Shown: positions 51,901 to 62,572 of the stretch, piece after piece
How the letters are laid out: each line of letters opens with the position of its first letter
How positions within the stretch are numbered: position 1 is the stretch's first letter
Assembly: GCF_964275005.1 (NCBI RefSeq)
Contig: NC_092689.1
Coordinates: 8,104,200 to 8,168,199, forward strand
Source: Diadema setosum
Lineage: Eukaryota; Echinodermata; Echinoidea; Diadematoida; Diadematidae
DNA: 64,000 nt
Reading direction: 5' to 3'
Notes under the pieces: generated by a model
The model's database searches: none
What the model saw: the letters and a program-made list of their open reading frames with translations, nothing else
Told to the model about the DNA's origin: nothing
Position numbers and translations under genes: made by a program

Positions 51901-54900
51901 AGCACATTGTATGTTTATTTAGGTCACACTGACACAGTAACATTACATGTGCCATGCTTTCCCCCCTTTCCCCTCCATTCATCTAGGTGATGATAAAGCC
52001 GGGCGCAAGTTGATTTTCTTTCACTGCTGTCGACTGCCTCCTAGCAAAACGTACAACCAAATGAGACTTTTAGGGTAAGATGACCAATTTTATCTTTTTC
52101 TATGCGTTTGGGACATGTACAATTTTGCTGAACTAGTGAATGTTTAACCATTTATGCAAAGACTGTATTACAATTGAGTGGAGGTACATACAATGTAGAA
52201 GCCTGTCTGTAATGGTGTCTCAGAGGTGAATGGAAGATACTACTACAAAGGGTACTTTAACTTTAAATCGTTGGGGGGGGGGGGAGCACTTTTCTTGAGT
52301 CCAGATAGTTTTAATTAAGGGTGAAATCTTTTGGGGGTGGGTTTTTGCTTCCTGGTCAACTAACAGAATATGATTATTTCTTCATGAATCTGTATGAAAG
52401 GTTCTGTATGAAAAAACAACAAATGCATGTGTGTGCATATGGAGTAATTGTTACATGGCATAGAAAGTCATTAGAGAGTGACTGTATCAGATGATATTTC
52501 TGCATATATGTATTAAAGGGGTAAAGTTTTCTTTGTGTGATATGTGTAATATTGTTCAAATGAGTAAAGTTTTCTACTGAAGCTTTGATATAATGTGACA
52601 AGTCTCAGATACCCCTGCCATACTCTCCTCTAGAGGGTGATATAATTTGCAGAAATCTTGCGATACTGCTGTATACTTAATGTAAGTCATAAATATGTGA
52701 ATACCAACAAGTACTTATTCCAAATGATGTCTAAAAACATTTCTGGTCAGTATTTTTGATCTGATAGCATGTGAGAGCAACTGCTTTCCATCTTCAAAGT
52801 ATGTGGCAGGGTTGTCTCCAGACTTGTCAGAAATTCTGTTGCCCCAGCGGGGAACATACAAAGCAAACATTCTGTTTGTAATATCACTCTCAAGTTCATT
52901 GTACTTTGTTGCTACTGTGATATTGTAGGGAAATATTTTCCCTCTTTCTCAAAAAATCTTTAGATGGAGTCAGCATGTTTATTTACTTGTGGGTGCTTGC
53001 CTCTTATCGGAGGATTACGAATGAATCCTATCAATCCAATTAATACATTGTCTCTTCCACCTTTCAGCCTAGGAGAGTTCAATAATGCCCAGTGTGATTC
53101 CAACAAATACCTGAACAATATTATACCACAGCACCACAATAAGCCAGTTCGGGGTTCCACTTTGAGCATGAGCAGAAAAAGGTCATCTGTACCCGCAGAG
53201 CATGTTGGTTTTTTATTCACCGAGATAAGCATCTGTGATGTAATGATTATTCAAGTGATCATTATGAGTGGTGCTTGCCAGCACATCCACCTGACAGCAA
53301 AAGTGGTATTTGACAATATCAATAGAAAAAGATTGTTGATGCTTTCAATGCAAAATAATGAAATGGATGCTTTCGAAAGTGCTAATTGATGGATCATTCT
53401 GGTCACCTGGTCTACGCAAGTTCATTCTTTGTTTGAACAATGAATTCCATGAACAATGAGTTCCATGAACTAATGAATTCCATAAATTGTTGCGTGGGGT
53501 AAGCTAAAATACCTTCTCTTGCTTGAAAACTCGTGGAGTGCCTAATCAACTGAGAAAGAAGAAAGGTCATTTGTACCGATGTGCCCATGAGCTAACCCCG
53601 AACTGGCTTATATAGGTACTTGTACCTTGTCTCAATTTTGTTTTCAGTAGAAAAGTCATACATTTTAAATGCAGCAATAGAACTGAATGAGCAATGACGG
53701 CCGTACATACTTGTATGTATTAGCCCTTTCATCTGTTTGTTCAGAAATAAAAGATGTTCTTATTTTCATGTGTTCAATGTTGTTGTGTTTGATTGTTACC
53801 AAATATCAGATTTCTGAAGGATACATTGGACAAATATGTGGAGAATGACTACAGTCTGATCATCTTCCAGTATGGGTTAACAAGGCAGAATCGAGTGTCA
53901 TGGAAGTTTCTGATGGAGGCGTACAGAAGCTTGGAAAGGAAGTAAGTATTAAACTGATATTTGTCTATCTTATGTTATAATAAGTGATCGATCCTTACAA
54001 ATTTTGATATTTTAATTTCTTTTCTTACCCGTGAAGAGACAAATTGAAATGGCCATAAAGCTACATCATTTTAGTGTTAAAATGAATCAGCAGTTGGGGA
54101 GAGAACGGTATAATTTTGTTGTGAATAACTGATTTCACATAGTCGTATTCATTTTTTATTGTGTTGATGATTAAATTGCAGCAACACCATATAATTTCGA
54201 ATAGATCATGTGTTATTTGTAAACAAGATTGAGGAGATTTTATTAATACTCCTGAGTTGAACATCGAAGGTACATGTTGTAAAGTTGTTCCACACATTGC
54301 TCATACAATCGGAATAACCAGCAGGGATAAACATTGTAATGTATGATGGTGTGTGGTAAGTGCGCTTATGAGGATTATAAGTAATTATATTATATGAAAT
54401 GAATTAGTTGTTGTTCATAATTTTCTTCCAGCCAGTATTGTCTGCAAGACAATAATTCTCAACATTATTTGATGCCTGTTTTATACATGAATTTGTAATA
54501 GCGAATTAGCTTTGCAGCATCAACTTTTCTGGGATTGCCCAAGACTGCATTCAATGTCTGTATAAAGCAAGGACCTTTCGAGTGTAATATGAAGCTATTA
54601 TCATATAGTACTCACTCACAAGTGGAAATTTTGATCCAAGTCAGATTGTGATTTCAGTTGAAAAGCCACAAAGTTTGCCCTGTTCTGGCATGCAAGGTTT
54701 CATTTGTTGATTTATTGGTTACTCATCCAGAGTTATTCAGCATACATAATGTTGAAATAGTGTTCAAAGTAATGAGCTGACACTCGTCAATGACAGCCTA
54801 ACCCAACTAAAGTATTCTATGGTAACCTTGTAAAGAGGATAGGCCCAGCTTCCTTTCCACTTCCTTATTAGCTAATGTTTCAAACATTTGTATGTTAATG

Positions 54901-57900
54901 CATGATGTGAAGTTAAACCTATCAATTTTCATGTAATAATGATGCGCCTTGATGTGTGCATGAATGCCAAGTACAGAATGCTTTCATAATTATATTATGC
55001 TTAATCAGTAGTTCTCTTTTCCATGTGCTCACATGCTGTTTGTTCAGTCTAATTGATAAACTGTAGACTTATCCAGCTAAAGTTGAGTGATTCTCGTGTG
55101 TTGCTCCCACATGTTCTGTTTGATGTTCAATCAGGTTTACTATTTAATGTTATAGACATGTACATCTTTTGGATTTGTGATGAGTGTAAAGTCTTGACCA
55201 TCATATTTGGCAGATATGACAACCTACTACAAATGTACAAAGATGAAATGCCAGATGATTACATTATAAACAAACAGGAGAATTTTGTTATTGATTGAGC
55301 TTTAATAAGCATTTATGAAAAGATGTATGATTGTGCAGCAGATAGAAAGAGTGACAGTAGAACGTTTGTCTTTTTTATAAACACAAAAGCCCTGCTGATA
55401 AAAGGTAAAGACTTTCTTTTTCAAAACTTCAAGAGTGCTGTGTTACATTTCAGCAACAACATGCTTATGGGCAAGTCTAAGATAGGGTTCCCATGATGAC
55501 AAAATTTCATTTTCAATCAACAATGTCTTAACTGACTTCCTTTAAAACCAGTGAGTTAACTTCCTTTAATGAAAAAGTTAATTCTGATGTAATTCAAATT
55601 CTCACAAATTGTGTGGGCCTAAGCTACATACATGTAAATCAGTGTGTTACATATGGGACATTTGAAAAGATATCGTAGAATCATGAGGTACAAAATTTGT
55701 ACTACAGCAGCTGTAGTCAGGTTGCTATGTCAAATTTTGAGATTACTGTGAGAGGGTGGATAAAAGCACCAAATTTGGAGGGATGATCCCTCAGGATTTA
55801 GAAAAAAATATTTTTATTGTACAGAGTTGCTAAATTTCACTATTTATGATATAAATAAAATTGTATTCGTGTATTGTTTATCTGAGGGACGGGTTCAAAA
55901 TTGAAATAGCGGACCTTTCTGTAAACATATACCACTCGAAAACCCTCTCCCCCTTTTGTTGGGTGAGGTCTGGGAGGGGTAAAATTCAATTAGTTTTTAG
56001 CTCACCTGAGCCAAAGGCTCAAGTGAGCTATTGCGATCGCCCTTCATCCAGCGTCCGTCGTGCGTTGTCCATCGTGCGTCGTCCGTAAACTTTTTACATT
56101 TTCATCTTCTTCTTGAAAACACCTCGACCGATTTTCATCAAACTTGGCAGGTAGCATCCCTAGGCGGTTAGGAACTCAATTTGTTAAAATGGGCACCATG
56201 CCCCACCCAGGGGGCCCCCAGAGGGGCCCAAACCCCCCAAAATTAAGGAATCTGTAAAAATCTTCTTCTCTAGAACCAGAAGTGATAGAGCTAAGTTTAT
56301 ACTATGAGTTAGTACATTAATGACTGTACATGTAGTTTCAAGTTTGTTCATGGCAGAATCAGGGGTGCCCCCCTTGGGACCCAGGGGAGGGGGTAGGGAG
56401 GGGTCCTAATGGGGCCTAAATTATACATTTTCATCTTCTTCTTGAGAACCCCATGACCCATTTTCACCAAACTTGGCAGGTAGCATCCCTAGGGGGTTAG
56501 GATCTCAATTTGTTAAAATGGGCACCATGCCCCACCCAGGGGCCCCCAGGGGGGCCCAAACCCCCCAAAATGAAGGAATCTTTAAAAATCTTCTCTAGAA
56601 TCAGAAGTTATTGAGCTAAGATAATACTATGAATGAGTACATTAATGACTGTAGTTTCAAGTTTGTTCATAGCAGATCCAGGGGTGCCCCTCTTGGGGGC
56701 AAGGGGGGGGGGGGGGGGGGTTGGAAGGTCCAAATGGGGGCCTGAATTGTACATTTTCATCTTCTTCCCGAAAACCTCATGATGGATTTTCGTCAAACTT
56801 GGCAGGTAGCATCACTAGGGGGTCAGGATCTCAATTTATCAAATGGGCACCATGCTCCTCCCAGAGGGCCCCAGGGAGCCCCAATCCCCCCAAATTATGG
56901 AATCTTCAAAAATTTGGGCCCTTATTGTACATTTTCATCTTCTACTTGAGAATGCCTGGTCAAATTTTAGTAGAACTGTGAATAATTTAGATTAGTGACT
57001 GCGTGAAAGGTGAACTTGCGATACTCAGGTGAGCGCTAGACCCGCGGGTTTCTTGTTTGTTTGTTTGTTTTTTACCTTTGATAGTTTTGCTTCACGTACA
57101 ATGTATGTACAGCTGTAGCCTATCAGCAATTAAAAAATAAAATATTGAATTTGTGTTGCTTAAGATGTCAACCACCTTTTATCAAGTTGATTACTTCCTA
57201 GTAATGATGAATGTAAAGGAGTGCTAGAGATCTCAGTTGAATTCATAGCCGTATTAAAAAAAAAAAAAAATGCTTTCATGGGGGTGCAAGTATATATGTT
57301 CAATATGTTCCTGGCTACTCAGTATCAGGCATGGAGAAGACAATAAAAATGAAATATTTTCCTCTTGAATATGCTTATTTTTTTCTTATGGTGAAAGGTA
57401 ATGAAATGTCCCATATGTAACAACACGGAGATTAGCTTGGACTTGCCTGATAAGAATTACAGGAAATCACACATACTTCTGTTATAATTTCATTGATTTC
57501 ACATGAGTCTTATTAATTTGCTTAATCATTACTTTAAGTGAAGGACACTCATTGAACTGCATACTTTTCTTCTTCCTTTTGATTTAAGCCATTCAAAAAT
57601 GGAACAACCTGTAGTCCCATATAAGTAAATACGTGTAATGAGTACTGGGATGTGCTTTAAGAGGAATGTTATCAATACAGTTCTCAGGATTTATCTGTGC
57701 AGGAATAGTTAATGTGGACATTATACATCTAGTTTACAGTCTGACCTCTCCTATCCGGACATGTCGGTACTGGCGCTCATCTTGATAAGGGATTTGGCAG
57801 AATATAGGAGACTCAATGTTTTATATATACACACAGCTGCCTATACCCAATGGTAGCTACATGCACATGTTAGTTTTACTTGAACATGTCACGTCCTCGT

Positions 57901-60900
57901 CAGCTGCTCTGCTTTGAGAATTTTCTGATAATTTGCTCATTGAACGATTGCCTGTGCCTTGCCCTGATTTACCGAAAAAATTCTGTCAATGTTCTTGCTG
58001 TGATTTGGGGGTAGTAAATGTCTGAATGGATGTTATTTCGATGAAAATTTGATGTGAATGTACACTACTCATGTCGGGAATAATATGTAATTCATGTGAG
58101 TTTGCATAGAAGAATTATGTTTGAGTTTGGAATCCCCCTTTTCTCCCCTCCATGATTATTAGATTGGAAAAAAAAAAATAACGATGAGATTGTGTCCGGA
58201 TAAAGGGAGTTCTGGTTAGGAGAGGCCAGACTGTATTGCTTTCCAGATAAATGATGGGAATGGACCTACACATTGTATTTCTTATGGGAACTTTGAGTCT
58301 GTCTTTGTTATTGTTAAAATTTATGTATGTAATTCACATATGTCTGCTGCTGTAACCTAAAAAAAAAAAAAAAAAGCAATTATGAATGAAGTGTTTTTGT
58401 CTTTCAAGACTTTATTTGTGTATTTATAATAACATCTGTGTAATGTTTATACTAAGGGTATTGTGAGGCTTTGTGGTTTCTCAAGCAAAGTGATAAAACA
58501 TGTTTCAGGAATGAAATGCTTCAAATGAAAAATAAAAATATTTCATCACGAAGCACTTAAAGTACATGTATATATTATGCATCAGTTTGATAACTTTTGT
58601 TTTGCTGGAAAAAAAAATGAAAACATCCTGAAAAAAAAAAAATGTGAATGCTCTGCTGCAGATTATAGGATACTTTAAGTCTTTATACATGGATGGATAC
58701 AACACTATTAACTGGTTATAATGCAAGATAGGTTTACACAGTATTGTAAAGGCAAAACGTCAAAGATCATTATCATTTATAACAACAAATGATATCATGG
58801 GATGAATACTAGGTGGCCATGTTATTTTCACTTTAGGCATTCATTTGATTCTGCTCTTACTCCTTTCATTTTTTCTTGACATTTTTGTTTGGAAAGGCAA
58901 ATTTATTCTGTTCATTGATCACAGAAAAGCTTAACTTTTTATTAGTCTATTCACAGTTGTCAGGACAGCCATACCAACCAACATCGTATTACAGAATCAT
59001 ATGTTTTTGTTTAAAGAGGACACAGTTTCAATTTCATTCAACTCAACTGTGTTCTATCTCACATTTAATGGTGATTTCCATTTCATGCTTCTTTGCTTTT
59101 CATAGTACCTTTAGAAACTGACAATTCATTGTAGCAATGGCAATGCAACAGCAGAATAATATGCATGTATGTTTCTTTTTAATGTAAGACTTATGTTTTG
59201 TATTCTCAAAGAAACGGTGTCCTACTTTTGCACAATTTATATTTGTAGGGACGAGTAGAGTCAGGAGGTTGATGAGATGCAGAAATACAGCATGAATGAT
59301 GGGAGTTACAAATAATGATATATGGACAGAAATGTACTGTGTAAACATTTGTGCTTGCAATATTTGTGGTGCTGCAGCTGGTTAATCAATGGGTAGATTG
59401 ACGCTTCCCTCTTTTTGTGAGCTTTGTGATTACACATGCTTTCAGTGCTGTAGATATGGTGCATGGGTGCCTGGGTTAAAGGGAAAGGTGTATTATTCTG
59501 CACTTTTGATGTGACAAATGCCTCTAAATATTGTGTGTCAACCATTTTCTGAAGTGTTTCAACATCACCTGCTAGTCTTTGAAATAGTACTTCATTACTG
59601 GCTCTTGTAGTAATTGCAAATTTGATATGATTATAGTGCAATGTGCTATAGTTCTTTTTCATACAGTCTGTAATACTAATCCTTCAAAATTATGATCTAG
59701 CTCCATGTGTGTACACAGTGTCTAAAACTATGCCTTGTGCCTTTCTGGTTTATTTCTGCAAGCAAGTACAAGATAAGACAAGGATATGATATCTATAGAC
59801 ATCTGTTACAAACTCTTCGAGAAATATGCAGGGAAGGTAACAGCATGATATGAATTTGTTCATTTTTTTTTCACTTTTTTTTTTCTCTTTTGATCCTTAT
59901 CCATCTCTTTGCAAGATACAAGAAGAACCTGAAGGCCCTGTACATCGTCCACCCATCTCAGTTCGTCAAGATGATCTGGGGCATCTTCCGCCACATTGTT
60001 AGCGTCAAGTTCAGTCGGAAAGTGACATACGTTCATTTCCTCTCGGAGCTGAACGACACCATGGACACCAAGAAGGTGGAGATTCCCCAGCTTGTTCGGG
60101 AGTGAGTTCTAGCTGTCGGCACTTATATTTACCTTATATCTGGCTCTGTGCATGGTAACACAGATCTTGAAATCTTGCACCATCTCTCAAATTAGTTGCG
60201 AAGAAGGGAAGTTTGCATGTCAGTATTGTCAACGGAGTCAGAAGATCAAAAGTTTTCTGTTAGCAGCGAATCTTACAAAGTACAGCAGTGTTTAGACAGT
60301 GCAGAATGCATTGATGTAGGCAAGATTGCAAAAGAAAAGGAAGAAGAAATGTTTCCCATATCCACATTTTGTGTGTGTAGGTTTTTATCATATTCAAAAT
60401 ATGCATATTATTTATGGATATGACTCAGTAAGATATTGGATGCTGTTAAAGTTTGTATTTCTTTCTCCTCTGGTTTTACTATCTTGATCATAGTATGATC
60501 TGGATCTCAAGTGTAGGGAATAGAACATTAAATTCAAGTAAAGAAAAGATATTTTCTCTTTTTTTAAAGTTTCCTAAAATTGATTTATTCCATACCAATA
60601 GCAAATTTATGTATGTAGTCACATTGCCTAATTCAGCTATGTATGTGTGTGTATGTATACCTTTTACAGTACATGTGATCCAGGTGAAATTTGTTTCAAT
60701 TGAAAGTGATGCTCAGATATAGTTATTTCTGGGCATTAAATGCACATAAGATGTAATTGCTGATTTGCATGTGGATCTTATCATGCATTTACTGTGCATA
60801 TGTGTATGTTTGCTCTGTTTTCAGTCACGATGACCGCATGGTGGCCCAGTACAAGGCCAAGCAGCAGGCTGCTAAACCTCCAGTCACAAGAACCGACGGG

Positions 60901-62572
60901 CAGGATCGGAAGACGCCTTTGCAAACTCAACAATTTGGTGTCTCCTTAGAATTGTGAGTTGATGTCATATGCAGATACTAGCATTCCGGGCATAGTGTCT
61001 CCACATTTATGACCTTTTTAGAAGCAGTTTACCTAAATATGAATTCCTGTAAAGACAATATGCATATGCATATTCATTTGGTCACATTCAATGTTCTTAT
61101 TTAAATCTTTTCTTCTTTGTTGATTATGTTTTCTGATATAATACAGAATATGTGCATATTGATGATTCCCTCATACAGCATGCATCAAATCTGTATTGTG
61201 CTCATTGTTGATACTGATAGTAAAACTTTAAAGGGCAAGTTCACCTTCATAAACATAAGGATTGAGAGAATGCAGCAATATTAGTAGAATACATTAGTGA
61301 AAGTTTGAGGAAAATTGGACAATCGATGCAAAAGTTATGAATTTTTAAAATTTTTGTGTTGGAACCGCTGGATGAGGAGACTACTAAGGCTCGTGATGTC
61401 ATATGAGTACAGCAGTATAAAGAAAATGTAAAGAAAATTCAACATATTTTCACTTTTTTTCGCATAATAAAAGAGCACTTGACTTGCCTCTTTCTAAAGG
61501 CAATGGGAATAATATTACCCATAACATATGTCAGTAACGAGTCAAGGGAATGTGTACTTTTTTCAAAAGATGAAATTTTGTGAAATTCTCTTTATATTTT
61601 CCTTATATTGTTGTACGCATGTGACATCACACACTGCAGTAGTCTTCTCATCCAGCGGTGACTGCACAAAAACTTCAAAAATTCATATCTTTTGAACAGA
61701 TTGTCTGATTTTCCTCAAACTTTCAATGATATGTTCTACTAATATTGCTACATTCTCTCAATCCTTATGTTAATGAAGGTGAACTTGTCCTTTAATGAAA
61801 CCCATGGAAGCCTCTCCTTACTGTATATGCCATTTATATTCATTAGCAAGTCTAATTCTTTTCCAGAATCAGGACCTCCTGACAATTTTGCGAGTAGTTA
61901 AATTTGCGATCATGGACTACAGTGATGAACAGAGAAGTGTCGCATTCATTTTGGGATCAGAGTTACGTAGTATTTTTGCATGTTTTATAATGTACAATTC
62001 GCAAAGATAAAAACCCTGTGAAATATATTTTATGTACAATACTTGGGGAGGAGGGAGACGGATTATTTGGTAGATCTCGATTTTAGATTTATCACATCTT
62101 GGTTTCATTTATGATCGAGATGGCATTGCCACAGTATCAAGCCATAAGCAAATGTGAGGATTCCATGGAATTGCAATGAAGAAAAGATCATTTGGGATGT
62201 TTGAAATCGATATTTATGGAGTTGAGTGGCTGGTGATGTATTTAAAGTGGTTTCTGGTGTCAGGATAAAGGGTTAAGGGGTAAACAGCAACAAGGCTTTC
62301 TGTAGTTTTTAAAATGTTATGTTTGCTTGATTTCTCCAGTGCACCTATTTCCCCCAATTCATTCAGATACTTTGTCCTTCCAGTTGATATGTAGAGGATG
62401 TCTTCATGATTATAAACTTGTATAAGGTATTATGTAGTGCTCATATTCCTTTTGATTCATGATAATGATAAGATAATATCCATGATAATTTGTCACAGCC
62501 TACGAGAGCACGGTGAGACAGAACCAATTCCCAAAGTCGTCAGGGAGACAGTGGAGTACCTGAAGAGAAATG
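45780..62572 (+). CDS. ARHGAP1: ARHGAP1 (p50RhoGAP / Cdc42GAP), first seven coding exons
   Basis: A GTPase-activating protein for Cdc42/Rho with an N-terminal BCH/CRAL-TRIO (Sec14-like) lipid-binding domain and a C-terminal RhoGAP domain; cytosolic and endosomal. Exons: 45780-45987, 49236-49394, 51987-52074, 53810-53941, 59916-60101, 60825-60953, 62499-62572. All are GT-AG with matching phase, giving about 325 residues. Conserved stretches are YEDIAKHNIIQVGGDD, CRLPPSKTYN, FLKDTLDKYVENDYSLI, KYKKNLKALYIVHPSQFVK, FLSELNDTMD and, in the linker to RhoGAP, TQQFGVSLEF with EPIPKVVRETVEYLKRNG. The acidic N-terminus (exon 1, about 69 residues) is not conserved. The vertebrate Pro-rich SH3-binding linker (PPRPPLP type) is replaced by AAKPPVTRTDGQDRKTPLQ. 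The arginine-finger exon (family motif GIFRRS) lies beyond the right edge. Confidence 0.95.
47760..48121. mobile_element. TTAA-end foldback family A, copy 5 (diverged)
   Basis: ARHGAP1 intron 1. Arms AAATGGCTAAAATATCC / GGATATATCTCGACC around GGTGGGTCCCAC; right end AACCATCCCTTT. The left end is replaced by a T run. Confidence 0.7.
48368..48757. mobile_element. TTAA-end foldback family A, copy 6
   Basis: Full-length copy, TTAAAGGTGAATTCCAG to CTGTACCATCCCTTTAA, only 250 bp downstream of copy 5. Centre GGGACCCGCACTTTATTGCG. Confidence 0.82.
49236..49394 (+). CDS. ARHGAP1: ARHGAP1 coding exon 2
   Basis: KLQSPSDDSIATMGMQPSPH leads to DNYEDIAKHNIIQVGG, the family's entry into the BCH domain. 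Acceptor AATGCAG, donor GTATGT, phase 1 in and out. Confidence 0.92.
49632..50187. mobile_element. 556-bp foldback element, GGGCCCTGTT family (copy 3)
   Basis: A perfect terminal inverted repeat of 37 bp starting CCTGGGCCCTGTTTCATAAA. The rest is an imperfect palindrome over its whole length (CTTGGC..GCCAAG, TTTCAACT..AGTTGAAA), with GTCGTTCGTAAAGTTAC motifs repeated internally. Second intron of ARHGAP1. Confidence 0.88.
50929..50977. repeat. Near-perfect hairpin next to family A copy 7
   Basis: CAATGCTCTCTC..GGTTGATT and the inverse AATCAACC..GAGAGAGCATTG are separated by two bases, ending 3 bases before the foldback element. Confidence 0.85.
50980..51381. mobile_element. TTAA-end foldback family A, copy 7
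   Basis: Full-length copy very close to copy 2: GTAAAGGGACTGTACAGTAC to CTGTACACACCCTTTAA. ARHGAP1 intron 2. Confidence 0.85.
51987..52074 (+). CDS. ARHGAP1: ARHGAP1 coding exon 3
   Basis: GDDKAGRKLIFFHCCRLPPS then KTYNQMRLLG; matches the BCH core GDDK.GRK.I.F..CR.PPS. Acceptor preceded by a strong pyrimidine tract, donor GTAAGA, phase 2 out. Confidence 0.96.
53143..53615. mobile_element. MITE-like element with AAGCCAGTTCGGGGTT ends
   Basis: AAGCCAGTTCGGGGTT at 53143 is exactly inverted as AACCCCGAACTGGCTT near 53600. A GGTCATCTGTACC segment next to the left end recurs as GGTCATTTGTACC next to the right end. ARHGAP1 intron 3. Confidence 0.65.
53810..53941 (+). CDS. ARHGAP1: ARHGAP1 coding exon 4
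   Basis: FLKDTLDKYVENDYSLIIFQ, YGLTRQNRVSW and LMEAYRSLERK of the CRAL-TRIO fold. Donor GTAAGT, phase 2 out. Confidence 0.96.
55999..57053. mobile_element. 1.05 kb element with AGCTCACCTGAGCC hairpin and 325-bp units
   Basis: The left end is a hairpin, AGCTCACCTGAGCC / GGCTCAAGTGAGCT. The right end has CAGGTGAGCG then a GACCCGCGGGTTTCTTG hairpin. The interior is about three units of approximately 327 bp (landmark ATTTTCATCTTCTTC near 56098, 56427 and 56753) with the same order of motifs as the array at 37-41 kb. Non-coding; ARHGAP1 intron 4. Confidence 0.75.
57737..58233. mobile_element. pogo/Tigger-like MITE (TA target)
   Basis: TA then CAGTCTGACCTCTCCTATCC at the left; GGTTAGGAGAGGCCAGACTG then TA at the right, with CCGGACA / TGTCCGGA inside. 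CAGT ends with a TA duplication fit the Tc1/mariner-pogo superfamily. No transposase. ARHGAP1 intron 4. Confidence 0.72.
59916..60101 (+). CDS. ARHGAP1: ARHGAP1 coding exon 5
   Basis: YKKNLKALYIVHPSQFVKMI, then FSRKVTYVHFLSELNDTMDT and VEIPQLVRE, the end of the CRAL-TRIO domain. The intron before it is the largest in this gene (6 kb) and full of repeats. Confidence 0.97.
60825..60953 (+). CDS. ARHGAP1: ARHGAP1 coding exon 6 (linker)
   Basis: HDDRMVAQYKAKQQAAKPPV, then QFGVSLE, linking the lipid-binding and GAP domains. QQFGVSL is conserved; the preceding proline-rich motif is not. Confidence 0.93.
61228..61795. mobile_element. 565-bp palindromic MITE with TTAA ends
   Basis: TTAAAGGGCAAGTTCACCTT to AAGGTGAACTTGTCCTTTAA. 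Long arms match (AACATAAGGATTGAGAGAAT, GAAAGTTTGAGGAAAAT) around a GGGTAATATTAT-type centre. ARHGAP1 intron 6. Confidence 0.88.
62499..62572 (+). CDS. ARHGAP1: ARHGAP1 coding exon 7 (start of RhoGAP domain; last in window)
   Basis: LREHGETEPIPKVVRETVEY then LKRNG; IP.V(V/L)RETV.YL is the first helix of the RhoGAP fold. GTGAGC donor, phase 1, so the gene continues to the right. Confidence 0.95.

Noticed and set aside
52964..53389. 141-codon plus-strand frame in ARHGAP1 intron 3
   Set aside because: It overlaps the left half of an inverted-repeat element and has no recognisable domain; the ARHGAP1 exons on either side join directly in phase.
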